Source: JBCCAG01 sp050331115 | GTDB lineage: Bacteria; Cyanobacteriota; Cyanobacteriia; CAKZMO01 | Assembly (NCBI GenBank): GCA_050331115.1 | Contig: JBHJHD010000084.1 | Location: 1 to 16,295, forward strand | Direction of reading: 5' to 3' | Length of the DNA: 16,295 bases | In this document: positions 8,453-14,843 of the stretch, in pieces | Numbering within the stretch: position 1 is the first letter of the stretch | Layout of the letters: each line of letters begins with the position of its first letter | Notes under the pieces: model-generated | The model's database searches: none | What the model saw: only the letters and a program-made list of their open reading frames with translations | What the model was told of the DNA's origin: nothing | Position numbers and translations under genes: made by a program

Positions 8453-9176
8453 AGCTCACAATCTCCTCTGGAGTCTCTGTTAGGGCGTGATTTTCTAGGG
8501 CGAAGCGTCCTTCAAGGTTGGCCTTGAAGCGTAGACGACCGTCGGGCTGAGGCTCGCTGTGCTCCTCAAGGTCGTAGCCGTGGAGGTGTAGGGCTACCGG
8601 GCGATCGCTGCGCCAGCGTAGCTCTACCCAATCCCCCCGGCTGGCCTGAATTGTCGGAACAGGCTGAGCGTCTCCGCGGCGCAGGTCGAGGTCAACGACC
8701 CGTGCAGGAGGCGTGGGGACCAAAGTTGAAGCATGGATGGGAACGCCGTCTACGGCATAAATTTGATGATTGTTGGCATTTAGGGTAACGGCAACCTCGC
8801 TACCGCCCGGCGGCAGGTAAGGTAAGTGAAGCCAGGGACCATAAAACCGGGAAACTTCACGACCGTTGACGTAAATGTGGCCATGCCCTTCCCCAGATTG
8901 AGGAGCAAGACCGGCGTGGGCAGGCGCAAATTGAAAGCCCGGTGCATTGACGTGGAGGTTCCAGCCATCGCTTGCATCGGGGAAGACATCAAGACTCAGT
9001 TGAGGAGCGGGCTCTAGAGCATTCCAAGATATCAGCGCTCCATGATGACTGCAGCTGTGGTGATGGGGTGCCGCTATCGCGGGTGCGACCATCGCCCAGC
9101 CGCACGCCAGGACTGAGATAGATATACAAAGCAGCCCTTTGACTGCGATGTACGCAGTCTTCGTTTTGCCAAACAT
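8430..9176 (-). CDS. Secreted His-rich cupredoxin-like protein, first gene of the copper cluster
   Basis: The product has 248 residues. The signal peptide is clear: basic MFGKTKTAYIAVKG, a hydrophobic core at about 15-30, and a likely cut after AIA. The mature N-terminus APHHHSCSHHG holds five His and one Cys within eleven residues, a plausible Cu or other metal chelating tail. The C-terminal half (roughly residues 160-248) looks like a cupredoxin domain: a first strand with RGDWVELRWRSDRPV, then LHLHGYDLEEHS, and a final ENHALTETPEEIVSYVEVYPN. The usual type 1 set with Cys and Met near the end is not visible, so it may bind copper differently or only share the fold. The middle (GHGHIYVNGREVSRFYGPWLHLPYLPPG) also has several His. 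A Shine-Dalgarno-like GAAGG lies 10 bases before the start. It overlaps the membrane protein gene and probably acts with it in the periplasm. Confidence 0.92.
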   Translation of the reverse strand: MFGKTKTAYIAVKGLLCISISVLACGWAMVAPAIAAPHHHSCSHHGALISWNALEPAPQLSLDVFPDASDGWNLHVNAPGFQFAPAHAGLAPQSGEGHGHIYVNGREVSRFYGPWLHLPYLPPGGSEVAVTLNANNHQIYAVDGVPIHASTLVPTPPARVVDLDLRRGDAQPVPTIQASRGDWVELRWRSDRPVALHLHGYDLEEHSEPQPDGRLRFKANLEGRFALENHALTETPEEIVSYVEVYPN

Positions 9177-9186
9177 TTTTGCATTA

Positions 9187-9204
9187 CCTTCTTTAAATAA
9201 GAAG
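9187..9204 (-). promoter_or_regulatory. Small hairpin that includes the ribosome binding site of the copper cluster
   Basis: CTTCTT and AAGAAG (9188-9193 and 9199-9204) form a perfect six-base inverted repeat with a TAAAT loop. On the minus strand the GAAGG ribosome binding site of the cupredoxin gene lies in the arm nearest the start. The stem is AU-rich and would be weak, so this may only tune translation or may be chance. Confidence 0.35.
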
Positions 9205-9406
9205 CGTTTAAAGTTAACGATTGAAATTGTAAAGACTGCCGCGCTGCGGAAGACTTTTACTGATGTTAAAGGTAGATAAACCCTGACCTAGTTAAAAAGT
9301 TGGGCTGCAGGAAGCGCAGCATTTGACGCTTCGAGGCAGCAGGAAAGCGCAGCCTCGATCTAATATTTACGCGACTTCTTAATCTACAAAGCCAATGCTG
9401 ATAGCC

Positions 9407-9432
9407 GCTATTACTGCTTAAGCAGTAATAGC
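9407..9432. repeat. Perfect 26-base palindrome, candidate operator
   Basis: Half site GCTATTACTGCTT is followed directly by its exact reverse complement, with no loop and no mismatch. It stands 231 bases ahead of the first copper-cluster gene, in a region without genes. No T tract follows on either strand, so a simple terminator is unlikely. A dimeric regulator site or a cruciform-forming sequence fits better, but no regulator gene is visible nearby. Confidence 0.7.
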
Positions 9433-9790
9433 CACAATCCTCTTATGTTAAGGATTTCCCGCTTTTCTAGACTGAAAAATCTTTAGCTCTTTAGCTAATC
9501 TGCAGGGAAGATAATCTGTATAGCTGTGTACAGAATCTCATTTTTCTTCTTTCAAGTCTAGAAGCGAGAGTCAATTCTTTACAGTATGCGCTCTCGTTAT
9601 GCCCTATAGCGCCGGTGGAATAGCTAGGGCACCGGGACTTCTACCTCAAAGGCCATGTCAGCGATCGCGCTCTGAGTCTCATCCAGAGGCGTCTTTAGAG
9701 GCTTTGTGCTGGCGCATCGGGCCGACAGAAGAGCTGCTCTATTTCAATTAATTAATCGCCGTGATGAATTCTTAAAATATGTCGGGCTAT

Positions 9791-9806
9791 GACGCCGCTC
9801 GGCGTC
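9791..9806 (-). terminator. Possible weak terminator behind the PRC-barrel gene
   Basis: GACGCC and GGCGTC form a perfect six-base stem with a four-base loop, 43 bases past the stop codon at 9849. The sequence after it on the minus strand has no T run until TATTTT about 10 bases on, so termination efficiency is doubtful. Confidence 0.3.
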
Positions 9807-9848
9807 GTCGGCAATCACCGCCACTACCAAACTGACGATAAGAAAAGC

Positions 9849-10544
9849 TTACGATTTTTCTTTCGGTGACCGACCAGCATGGCCGATCTTTTCTTTGACC
9901 TGCCTTGAGATAGACTGTGTTTTCTCCTTCAGCTGTGCAGCAAGCGATCGCCCGCGTTCAGCAACGGTCGTAAGATCGTCTTTGGTCTTCGCCAAGTCGC
10001 CTTTAACGAGTTCTTGGGCCGAGCTCAGGGTTTGCTCTAGCCCTTGCTCATACTTTTCGCTTTGGCGAATGGCGTCGGCCTGAGCGATGAGACGCTCGTT
10101 GCCAATGCTTTCAACTGAACCTGGAGGGAGATGATACACGCCGTCCATCAAGCCGCTCCACCCCTTGGGCTTAAACAGGTAGCTGACGACCGCGCCTGTA
10201 TCGGGGTCAATGATGTAGTCTACGACGTGTCCGACTTTTTTGCCTTCATCTGTCCAAAGCTCATGGCCAGCGATAAATGCAGCGTCAGGCTTTGCGATAT
10301 TCGCATCAACGCCTTGACCTTCGACTAAAATGCTATCCTCGCCAATTTTTTTGATGCAGCTCCATGGCAGCATATGCTGATGTCGACCCAGCAAACCTTC
10401 CTTGCTGGTTAGGCCTGCAACGGTATGGCTCTGCGGTTCCAGCCAAAGGCAATCGACTCGGCCAAGCGTTTCCGTTGTTTCATAGTCAAGAATTAGTCGC
10501 CCAGGCAGCTTACTTTGTTTAATGGAATTTTCTGGAATGCTCAT
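9849..10544 (-). CDS. PRC-barrel domain protein
   Basis: The product has 231 residues with no signal peptide or membrane span. Two PRC-barrel repeats are visible. The first is at about residues 13-75 (LPGRLILDYETTETLGRVDCLWLEP...). The second is at about 90-150, with the typical G.ELWTDEGKKVGHVVDYIID...TGAVVSYLFKP pattern. Residues 165-231 are charged and helical (EQGLEQTLSSAQELVKGDL, then Lys/Arg-rich), suggesting a coiled or nucleic-acid or membrane-surface contacting tail. PRC-barrels are small beta domains found in photosynthetic reaction-centre H subunits, RimM and many stress-linked bacterial proteins; the specific role here is unknown. GGAG stands 10 bases before the ATG. Thirty-four bases upstream lies one copy of the element also found ahead of the USP and ftsH genes, so shared control is likely. 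Confidence 0.93.
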   Translation of the reverse strand: MSIPENSIKQSKLPGRLILDYETTETLGRVDCLWLEPQSHTVAGLTSKEGLLGRHQHMLPWSCIKKIGEDSILVEGQGVDANIAKPDAAFIAGHELWTDEGKKVGHVVDYIIDPDTGAVVSYLFKPKGWSGLMDGVYHLPPGSVESIGNERLIAQADAIRQSEKYEQGLEQTLSSAQELVKGDLAKTKDDLTTVAERGRSLAAQLKEKTQSISRQVKEKIGHAGRSPKEKS

Positions 10545-10578
10545 TAGATCAGTTCTCCACCAAGCCTAAATATTAAGG

Positions 10579-10643
10579 GGCTGGCCACAAGTCGACGGGG
10601 TTGAGGTTCGCCCCAAATTGCGTCGGTTATTCATGGCCACCTA
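10579..10643 (-). promoter_or_regulatory. Shared upstream element, copy A (ahead of PRC-barrel gene)
   Basis: On the plus strand it begins GGCTGGCC, has the core CGGGGTTGAGGTTCGCCC and ends GTCGG-TTATT-ATGGCC-CCTA. It matches copy B at 15359-15443 along its whole length apart from about 20 extra bases in B, and copy C at 14793-14837 in the core. The end sequences contain TGGCCA at both sides, and CGACG/CGTCG can pair inside, so the transcribed strand could fold. It ends 34 bases before the start codon. Confidence 0.65.
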
Positions 10644-10799
10644 TTTACTTTGAGTCTATGACAAAAATTTGAAGAAGTTGTGAGGGAGCATAATCTCCCC
10701 GATAACGGCATTGGGTGGCCATTAGATTGTCCGGGAACTCAGCATAGAGCAAAAGGCTGAAGGGGCTACATGGCCCTAAAACCATACCCAAACTAATGA

Positions 10800-10836
10800 A
10801 TTGCCCTCCTCCTGAGGTTTTCAGAAGGAGGGCAAT
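10800..10836 (-). terminator. Long hairpin, likely terminator of the beta-barrel gene
   Basis: ATTGCCCTCCT pairs perfectly with AGGAGGGCAAT (11 bases). Inside, after one mismatch, CTGA pairs with TCAG, leaving a GGTTT loop. It lies 34 bases past the stop at 10871. The following minus-strand sequence (TCATTAGTTT) is only moderately T-rich, so the call rests mainly on the stem strength and position. Confidence 0.65.
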
Positions 10837-10870
10837 CAAAGCCTAAGGCTCTCAAAAAAGAGGCTGCCGA

Positions 10871-11338
10871 TTATTCGAAGGTATAGCCGATACCGAGGGC
10901 GAAACCAACCTCGTCACCGTCAGCAAACGGCAGGTAATTGACGGTTCCATTGGCTACCCAGCGATCGCTGAAGCGATAATCAGCTCCGCCCGCAAGGGCA
11001 AATTCAATCGAGCTGTCGTCACCGATGTCACCACCGATGCCTAACCCAGCAAACGGATAGAGTGCAACGCCCGGATCTACAGCGTTGAAATCATAGGTGA
11101 TCGGCAGAAGATAGAAAACATCTTCATCGTCATCAAAATCGAAGTCAGTTGCGACCGACGGCCTGACAGAAAAGTTGTCAACAATCGCGATCTTGCCGTT
11201 AATGACGAAACCCTCGTCGCCACCGCCCAGACCAACATAGCTGTAGTCAGGCAATTGTTGAGCTGATGCCCTTAGGGGTACCGTTAGCAAAGCTGCTGCG
11301 ACAAGACCTATAGGAACCCACTTGAAATTACGTTTCAT
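10871..11338 (-). CDS. Small outer-membrane beta-barrel-like protein
   Basis: The product has 155 residues. I chose the ATG at 11338 because a strong GGAGG stands seven bases upstream and the product then starts with a clear signal peptide (MKRNFKWVPIGLVAAALLTV, cut likely after ASA, mature QQLPDYSYVGLGGG). The mature part alternates hydrophobic and polar residues in short strands separated by Gly/Asp turns, for example FAGLGIGGDIGDDSSIEFALAGGADYRF and EVGFALGIGYTFE at the end. This is typical of small OmpX- or OmpA-like eight-stranded barrels. An acidic loop DFDFDDDEDVFY at about residues 63-74 could bind cations or lie on the surface. No exact family assignment is possible by eye. It has its own 5' region and terminator, so it is probably a single-gene unit. 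Confidence 0.88.
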   Translation of the reverse strand: MKRNFKWVPIGLVAAALLTVPLRASAQQLPDYSYVGLGGGDEGFVINGKIAIVDNFSVRPSVATDFDFDDDEDVFYLLPITYDFNAVDPGVALYPFAGLGIGGDIGDDSSIEFALAGGADYRFSDRWVANGTVNYLPFADGDEVGFALGIGYTFE

Positions 11339-11580
11339 GATACTTCCTCCAAAACGCCACAAGGCGTAACGTATAGAAAGAACCCTCACAGTTTGCGCGT
11401 TTTAAGCTGTAGCGACCGCAAGGTTTACTGCTTGAAAATCAGCTCTCCGAAAGACAGATATCTGAAATGAGGTATTCTTTCTTTAGCTTGACTCCAGTCT
11501 ATCCTCAAAAAATAGTAAATGTGTGAGAAAATAGGACACTTTCCAAGGTGGGTTTTTAACATCTCGCTGAATCTTTTTTG
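11339..11580. other. Upstream region of the beta-barrel gene
   Basis: No gene seen. A small hairpin ACGCC-acaa-GGCGT at 11354-11367 sits directly ahead of the ribosome binding site in the leader of the beta-barrel gene. The rest is AT-rich and probably carries the promoter, but I could not choose -35 and -10 boxes with confidence. Confidence 0.45.
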
Positions 11581-11730
11581 GGGGAGCATGTCGCTTTTAA
11601 GGCCCCTCACCCTAAATCCCTCTCCCAATTCTGAGAGAGGGACTTAGACCTATTGCTCCCCTTTTCCCAAATTTAGGAAGGGATTGGGAATGAGGGCCTT
11701 TCGCGGTATTTACAAAGTGACATGCTCCCC
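11581..11730. mobile_element. MITE-like short inverted-repeat element
   Basis: The ends at 11581-11597 (GGGGAGCATGTCGCTTT) and 11714-11730 are inverted repeats of 17 bases with one mismatch. Nested inside are further inverted repeats: GGCCCTCA-type arms near 11601 and 11697, and CCCTCTC/GAGAGGG near 11619-11641. The internal CCCTCACCCTAAATCCCTC motif resembles a repeat I have often seen dispersed in cyanobacterial genomes. T-rich flanks (TTTTTT on the left, TTTTT on the right) may be a target duplication or an A/T target preference. There is no coding capacity, so it would depend on a transposase elsewhere. Confidence 0.75.
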
Positions 11731-11733
11731 TTT

Positions 11734-12039
11734 TTAGAGCCTCAGTGGGCGATCGCAATGAATCGGGAAGGCAGCTTCATATTGTGGACCTGCCTCAACG
11801 GGCAAACCAGGGAGTGTGCGATAGGTCGCTGCGGCCTGCCCCCGAACGACGCACTGGCCTCGCTTTGTCCCGCGAGTTTCAGTCACGACAGTGCACTGCC
11901 CTGCGATGCCCTCCCGGTCGTAATAGATCACAGCCCAGTCATGGGTCTTGCCGAGGTCGTGGGCCCGGGCCGTGTTCGAATAGAGGGCGCTGAACCATCA
12001 TCCGCCCCGCTTGAGCGTCAGCGTAGTGGTTTGACTCAC
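11734..12039 (-). pseudogene. Remnant of a small conserved-looking gene, interrupted by TGA
   Basis: A frame starting at GTG (12039) reads MSQTTTLTLKRGG, then meets TGA at 11998-12000, then continues WFSALYSNTARAHDLGKTHD and WAVIYYDREGIAGQCTVVTE up to a stop at 11734-11736. The part after the TGA looks like a real compact domain (YYDREG, QCTVVTETRG, CVVRGQ). The sequence after VVRGQ reads less like protein and ends four bases from the MITE-like element. I have a sense of having seen the QCTVVTE..G....VVRG pattern in small bacterial proteins but cannot name the family. An alternative is a shorter intact gene starting at the GTG in DWAVIYY. Confidence 0.5.
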
Positions 12040-12145
12040 AGCTTAGATGCATCGTGCAGTAATGACAAAAACTGCACTATTTCTATCTTTTATTATCCAA
12101 TATTTGAGCTGAGTTTGACCACTGCTCCCTGCGGCGCGCCCACTC

Positions 12146-12805
12146 TCAAGGCGCAAGTAAGAGCGCCATCCCTAACCACGCAAGGGCAACCATAGCCAAA
12201 ACTCGCCAAGGCCAAGGCCCCAACCAATCGAGCAGCGAAGGCTGACTGGAGCGAAGATTGCCCAAGTAGCCATAATTGAAGCCGAACACAGCATTGAGCG
12301 GAAAAACAAAGGCCAGATAGCAAAGCCCCGCTCTTACGGCCCAGCGGTAGTCTTTGCGGGTGGGCCGAAATTGATGCACGATTACTATGTAGAGCGCCGC
12401 GCCGACGATGGTGGCGTGGTGAAGCCAGAAAAGCCAGAACCAGGGGCTCCCTATTCCCGCGTTTAGGTCAGGTGTTATCAGTCCTTGCAAACTAAACCCA
12501 AGGCCCCAAAAATAGAGCAAGGCCACCAGATATCGTCTTCGCCAAATAAGCGCTAGCGGCACCAGCAGCGCCGCGAGGTCGCAAATGTGAATGGGCAGCG
12601 ATCGCGCTGGGTCGAAATTGGGGGGCAGCAGCCGCCAGCCGTGAAACGCGACCCATACCAGCAAATAGGCGCTAGCAAACTGTTTCTCGCGCTGAATCAG
12701 CCGCTGGGTTCCTTGCCGCCGCAGCCCCCAGCTGATTACCCTGATCCAAATCGCAATCAGGAGACCTACGGTAACAAAATGAGTCAGTGAAAAAGGTCGA
12801 AACAT
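12146..12805 (-). CDS. Integral membrane protein, YwaF/TIGR02206-like
   Basis: The product has 219 residues from the ATG at 12805 (MFRPFSLTHFVTVGLL), which begins 12 bases before the reading ends of the ftsH stop context. An in-frame ATG at 12835 would overlap ftsH by 19 bases and add ten residues (MPGQELIGAG) that do not look conserved. Neither start has a strong ribosome binding site. About six to seven hydrophobic spans are present. The signature LPIHICDLAALLVPLAL, the WFWLFWLHHATIV segment with a His pair, and FPLNAVFGFNYGYL near the end match the pattern I recall for the TIGR02206 family, whose biochemical function is not known to me. It is the last gene of the USP-ftsH unit and is probably co-translated with ftsH. 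A role as a membrane partner or substrate of the protease is only inference. Confidence 0.87.
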   Translation of the reverse strand: MFRPFSLTHFVTVGLLIAIWIRVISWGLRRQGTQRLIQREKQFASAYLLVWVAFHGWRLLPPNFDPARSLPIHICDLAALLVPLALIWRRRYLVALLYFWGLGFSLQGLITPDLNAGIGSPWFWLFWLHHATIVGAALYIVIVHQFRPTRKDYRWAVRAGLCYLAFVFPLNAVFGFNYGYLGNLRSSQPSLLDWLGPWPWRVLAMVALAWLGMALLLAP

Positions 12806-12816
12806 CCCAGCCCCAA

Positions 12817-14754
12817 TCAGTTCCTGACCTGGCATCTGCTACCGTTCAGCTTCGGTTCGGCTGCGACAGACGCAGTTTGATTCAGCCAAATCTGCAAATC
12901 TGCCAGCGGGCGAATGTCGGCTAGCATCGTTTTTAGCGGCTCGCCCTCAAGGCTCTCTTCGCTGAGCAGCGTTTGAGCAATGCGCTCTAAAACGTCCTGA
13001 TTTCTCGTCAAAATTTCTAAGGCCATCTGGTGGGCCTGGTCGATGAGGGCCTTAATCTCGTGGTCAACCTCCTCCGAGAGCTGGGGACTGATGGCCCGTC
13101 GGGGCTGGGGCACGCCGCCCAAAAACTGGGACTGGCTGCGCTCAACGGCCATCGGCCCCAAGGTCTTACTCATGCCGTAGAGGGTAATGCAGCGCTCGGC
13201 TAAGTCGGTGGCCTTTTGAATGTCGTCACTAGCGCCCGTCGATACCTTACCGAAAATCAGCTCCTCCGCAGACCGCCCGCCAAGCAGCGTCACCAACCGG
13301 CCTCGAATTTCGTCCTCAATCATCAAAAAGCGATCGTCTTCTGGAAGCTGCAGCGTGTAGCCCAAAGCTGCCACACCACGAGGGACGATTGAAATCTTCT
13401 CAACAATTCCGGCTCCAGGCATCAGCGCGCCGATGATGGCATGACCCGCTTCGTGGTAGGCCACCGTCCGTTTTTCTAGCTCATTGAGCACCCTCGATTT
13501 CTTTTCTAGCCCTGTAAGAAGGCGCTCGATCGCCTCATTAAAGTCGGCCATTCTCACCACGGTTTGATTTCGGCGAGCGGCGAGCAGGGCCGCCTCATTG
13601 ACCAAGTTAGCCAGATCAGCCCCAGCAAAGCCTGGGGTTCGCGCTGCCAGCTTATCTAATTCGACATCGCCAGAGAGGCAAACGGTTCTGGCGTGCACTT
13701 GCAAGATTGCCTTACGTCCGGGGCGATCGGGTCGATCGACCACAATTTGACGGTCAAACCGCCCTGCTCTTAATAACGCAGGGTCGAGCACTTCCGGGCG
13801 GTTCGTGGCGGCCAGCAGGATTACCCCTGCGTTGGGCTCAAAGCCGTCCATCTCTGCCAGTAGCTGATTCAGAGTTTGCTCTCGCTCATCATTTCCTGTC
13901 AATGAGCCGTTAGCCGTGCGAGATTTGCCTAGAGCGTCTAGCTCATCTACAAAGACAATGCAGGGAGCCTGCTGCTTTGCCTGCTCGAACAGATCCCGCA
14001 CCCGGGACGCTCCCACTCCGACAAAGAGCTCGATAAATTCAGAGGCAGAGATGCTGAAGAAGGGAACGCCTGCTTCGCCCGCGATCGCCCTTGCTAGCAG
14101 CGTCTTCCCCGTACCGGGAGGACCGACAAGCAGGACTCCTTTAGGGATCTTTGCGCCTAGACGGGTATATTTTGTAGCATTTTTCAAAAAGTCAATGATT
14201 TCCTGTAGCTCGGCTTTAGCCTCATCCACCCCAGCCACGTCCTCAAATGTAACGCGAGTATTGCCCTCAGAATAAATTCGAGCTTTACTCTTACCGATAC
14301 TTAGGGCAGCCGGTCCAGCGCTCGCCTGCCTTCTAAGCGCGCTCCACACAACCCAAATGATGAAGAAGGGGAAAAGTAGTCCTAACAATCCTCCTAACCA
14401 GCCACCGTCTTGAACCGCGCGAACCGCGATTTCCACGTCATGGCTGCGCAGAATATTGGGCAAGTCGGTATCTGTAGGCAAAGGCGTCGTCACCCAGATT
14501 TCTGGCGTTGAGGTCTCTTCGGCCAAAAGGCTTGGTGCTGAGCGAAGGGTGTATTCAATTCGCTTGGGGCTGATGGTGACGGTGGTAACTCTGCCGCTTT
14601 CAACTTGGTCAACGAACTGACTATAGGGCACCTCTTTACGGCGGGGTGCTTGCAGCAGACTCATCACAAGCACGAGCAGCCAGATTGCCATCCAGCCTAG
14701 ACCTCCGATAAGCCTTCTTGGATTGGATGAGGGTTGTGGATTTGAATTGGACAT
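12817..14754 (-). CDS. ftsH: ATP-dependent membrane zinc protease FtsH
   Basis: The product has 645 residues, normal for the family. The ATG at 14754 gives MSNSNPQPSSNPRRLIGG directly before TM1 (about 21-35). A TTG at 14826 would add 24 residues without family character. Order of parts: TM1, an extracytoplasmic segment 36-118 (FtsH_ext, VPYSQFVDQVESGRV), TM2 about 119-139, and the AAA+ domain with Walker A GPPGTGKT 211-218, pore motif FVGVGA 244-249, Walker B FVDELD 268-273 and SRH TNRPEVLDPALLRAGRFDR 317-335. The M41 peptidase domain follows, with HEAGH 434-438 and third zinc ligand D511 in GASDDIQKAT. All key residues are present, so it should be active. FtsH hexamers extract and degrade membrane and damaged proteins. 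It lies 89 bases behind a USP gene, with copy C of the shared element in the gap. Cyanobacteria carry several FtsH genes; this one seems to be a stress-linked paralogue, not necessarily the photosystem II repair form. Confidence 0.97.
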   Translation of the reverse strand: MSNSNPQPSSNPRRLIGGLGWMAIWLLVLVMSLLQAPRRKEVPYSQFVDQVESGRVTTVTISPKRIEYTLRSAPSLLAEETSTPEIWVTTPLPTDTDLPNILRSHDVEIAVRAVQDGGWLGGLLGLLFPFFIIWVVWSALRRQASAGPAALSIGKSKARIYSEGNTRVTFEDVAGVDEAKAELQEIIDFLKNATKYTRLGAKIPKGVLLVGPPGTGKTLLARAIAGEAGVPFFSISASEFIELFVGVGASRVRDLFEQAKQQAPCIVFVDELDALGKSRTANGSLTGNDEREQTLNQLLAEMDGFEPNAGVILLAATNRPEVLDPALLRAGRFDRQIVVDRPDRPGRKAILQVHARTVCLSGDVELDKLAARTPGFAGADLANLVNEAALLAARRNQTVVRMADFNEAIERLLTGLEKKSRVLNELEKRTVAYHEAGHAIIGALMPGAGIVEKISIVPRGVAALGYTLQLPEDDRFLMIEDEIRGRLVTLLGGRSAEELIFGKVSTGASDDIQKATDLAERCITLYGMSKTLGPMAVERSQSQFLGGVPQPRRAISPQLSEEVDHEIKALIDQAHQMALEILTRNQDVLERIAQTLLSEESLEGEPLKTMLADIRPLADLQIWLNQTASVAAEPKLNGSRCQVRN

Positions 14755-14792
14755 ATCACTCAACAGTAAAATTGCGCTGGCGTGAGTTAAGT

Positions 14793-14837
14793 GGCTGGCG
14801 GAAGCGGTATTGGGGGTCGCCCACAAGCAGCGTGGCC
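14793..14837 (-). promoter_or_regulatory. Shared upstream element, copy C (ahead of ftsH), shortened
   Basis: On the plus strand it reads GGCTGGC, GGAAG, CGGTATTGGGGGTCGCCC, then GCAGCG and TGGCC. The 18-base core matches copy B at 16 positions. Several internal bases and the TTATTTA segment are missing. It lies between the USP stop and the ftsH ATG, 38 bases before the latter, in the same orientation as copies A and B. Confidence 0.5.
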
Positions 14838-14843
14838 TTTGAC

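Larger units (their letters stand above)
9177..9848. other. 672-base intergenic region upstream of the copper cluster
   Basis: No convincing gene. It must hold the copper-cluster promoter (minus strand, towards 9176) and the 3' end of the PRC-barrel gene. It is more AT-rich than the flanking genes. It contains a pair of imperfect direct repeats (9307-9320 and 9339-9353, core GCAGGAA then GCGCAGC), of which the second sits inside an inverted repeat (CGAGGC 9332-9337, GCCTCG 9352-9357), the 26-base palindrome, and an inverted repeat CGAGAG/CTCTCG at 9565-9596. A possible TTTACA -35 box precedes the start by about 70 bases, but I see no good -10 partner. Around 9620-9735 a short minus-strand frame ending EVEVPVP might be a relic. 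Confidence 0.6.
10545..10870. other. Intergenic region between beta-barrel gene and PRC-barrel gene
   Basis: Apart from copy A of the shared element and the terminator hairpin at 10800-10836, I see nothing. A 64-codon minus-strand frame here (10645-10839) runs through the terminator stem and has no protein-like features. Confidence 0.55.

Noticed and set aside
9301..9360. Repeats considered as a CRISPR array
   Set aside because: Only two imperfect copies 32 bases apart, with no regular spacers and no cas genes.
9620..9735. Short minus-strand frame ending MAFEVEVPVP
   Set aside because: Only about 36 codons without start or ribosome binding site. Possible relic, but not supportable.
10645..10839. 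64-codon minus-strand frame
   Set aside because: It runs into a terminator stem and has no start signal or protein-like composition.
11425..11628. 67-codon minus-strand frame
   Set aside because: It begins inside the MITE-like element and shows no sign of selection.
11722..12195. 157-codon plus-strand frame
   Set aside because: It begins in the MITE-like end, runs opposite the gene remnant and into the TIGR02206-like gene, and has no recognisable domain.
14755..14826. TTG start extending ftsH by 24 codons
   Set aside because: TTG with no ribosome binding site; the added residues are not FtsH-like and the stretch coincides with the shared upstream element.
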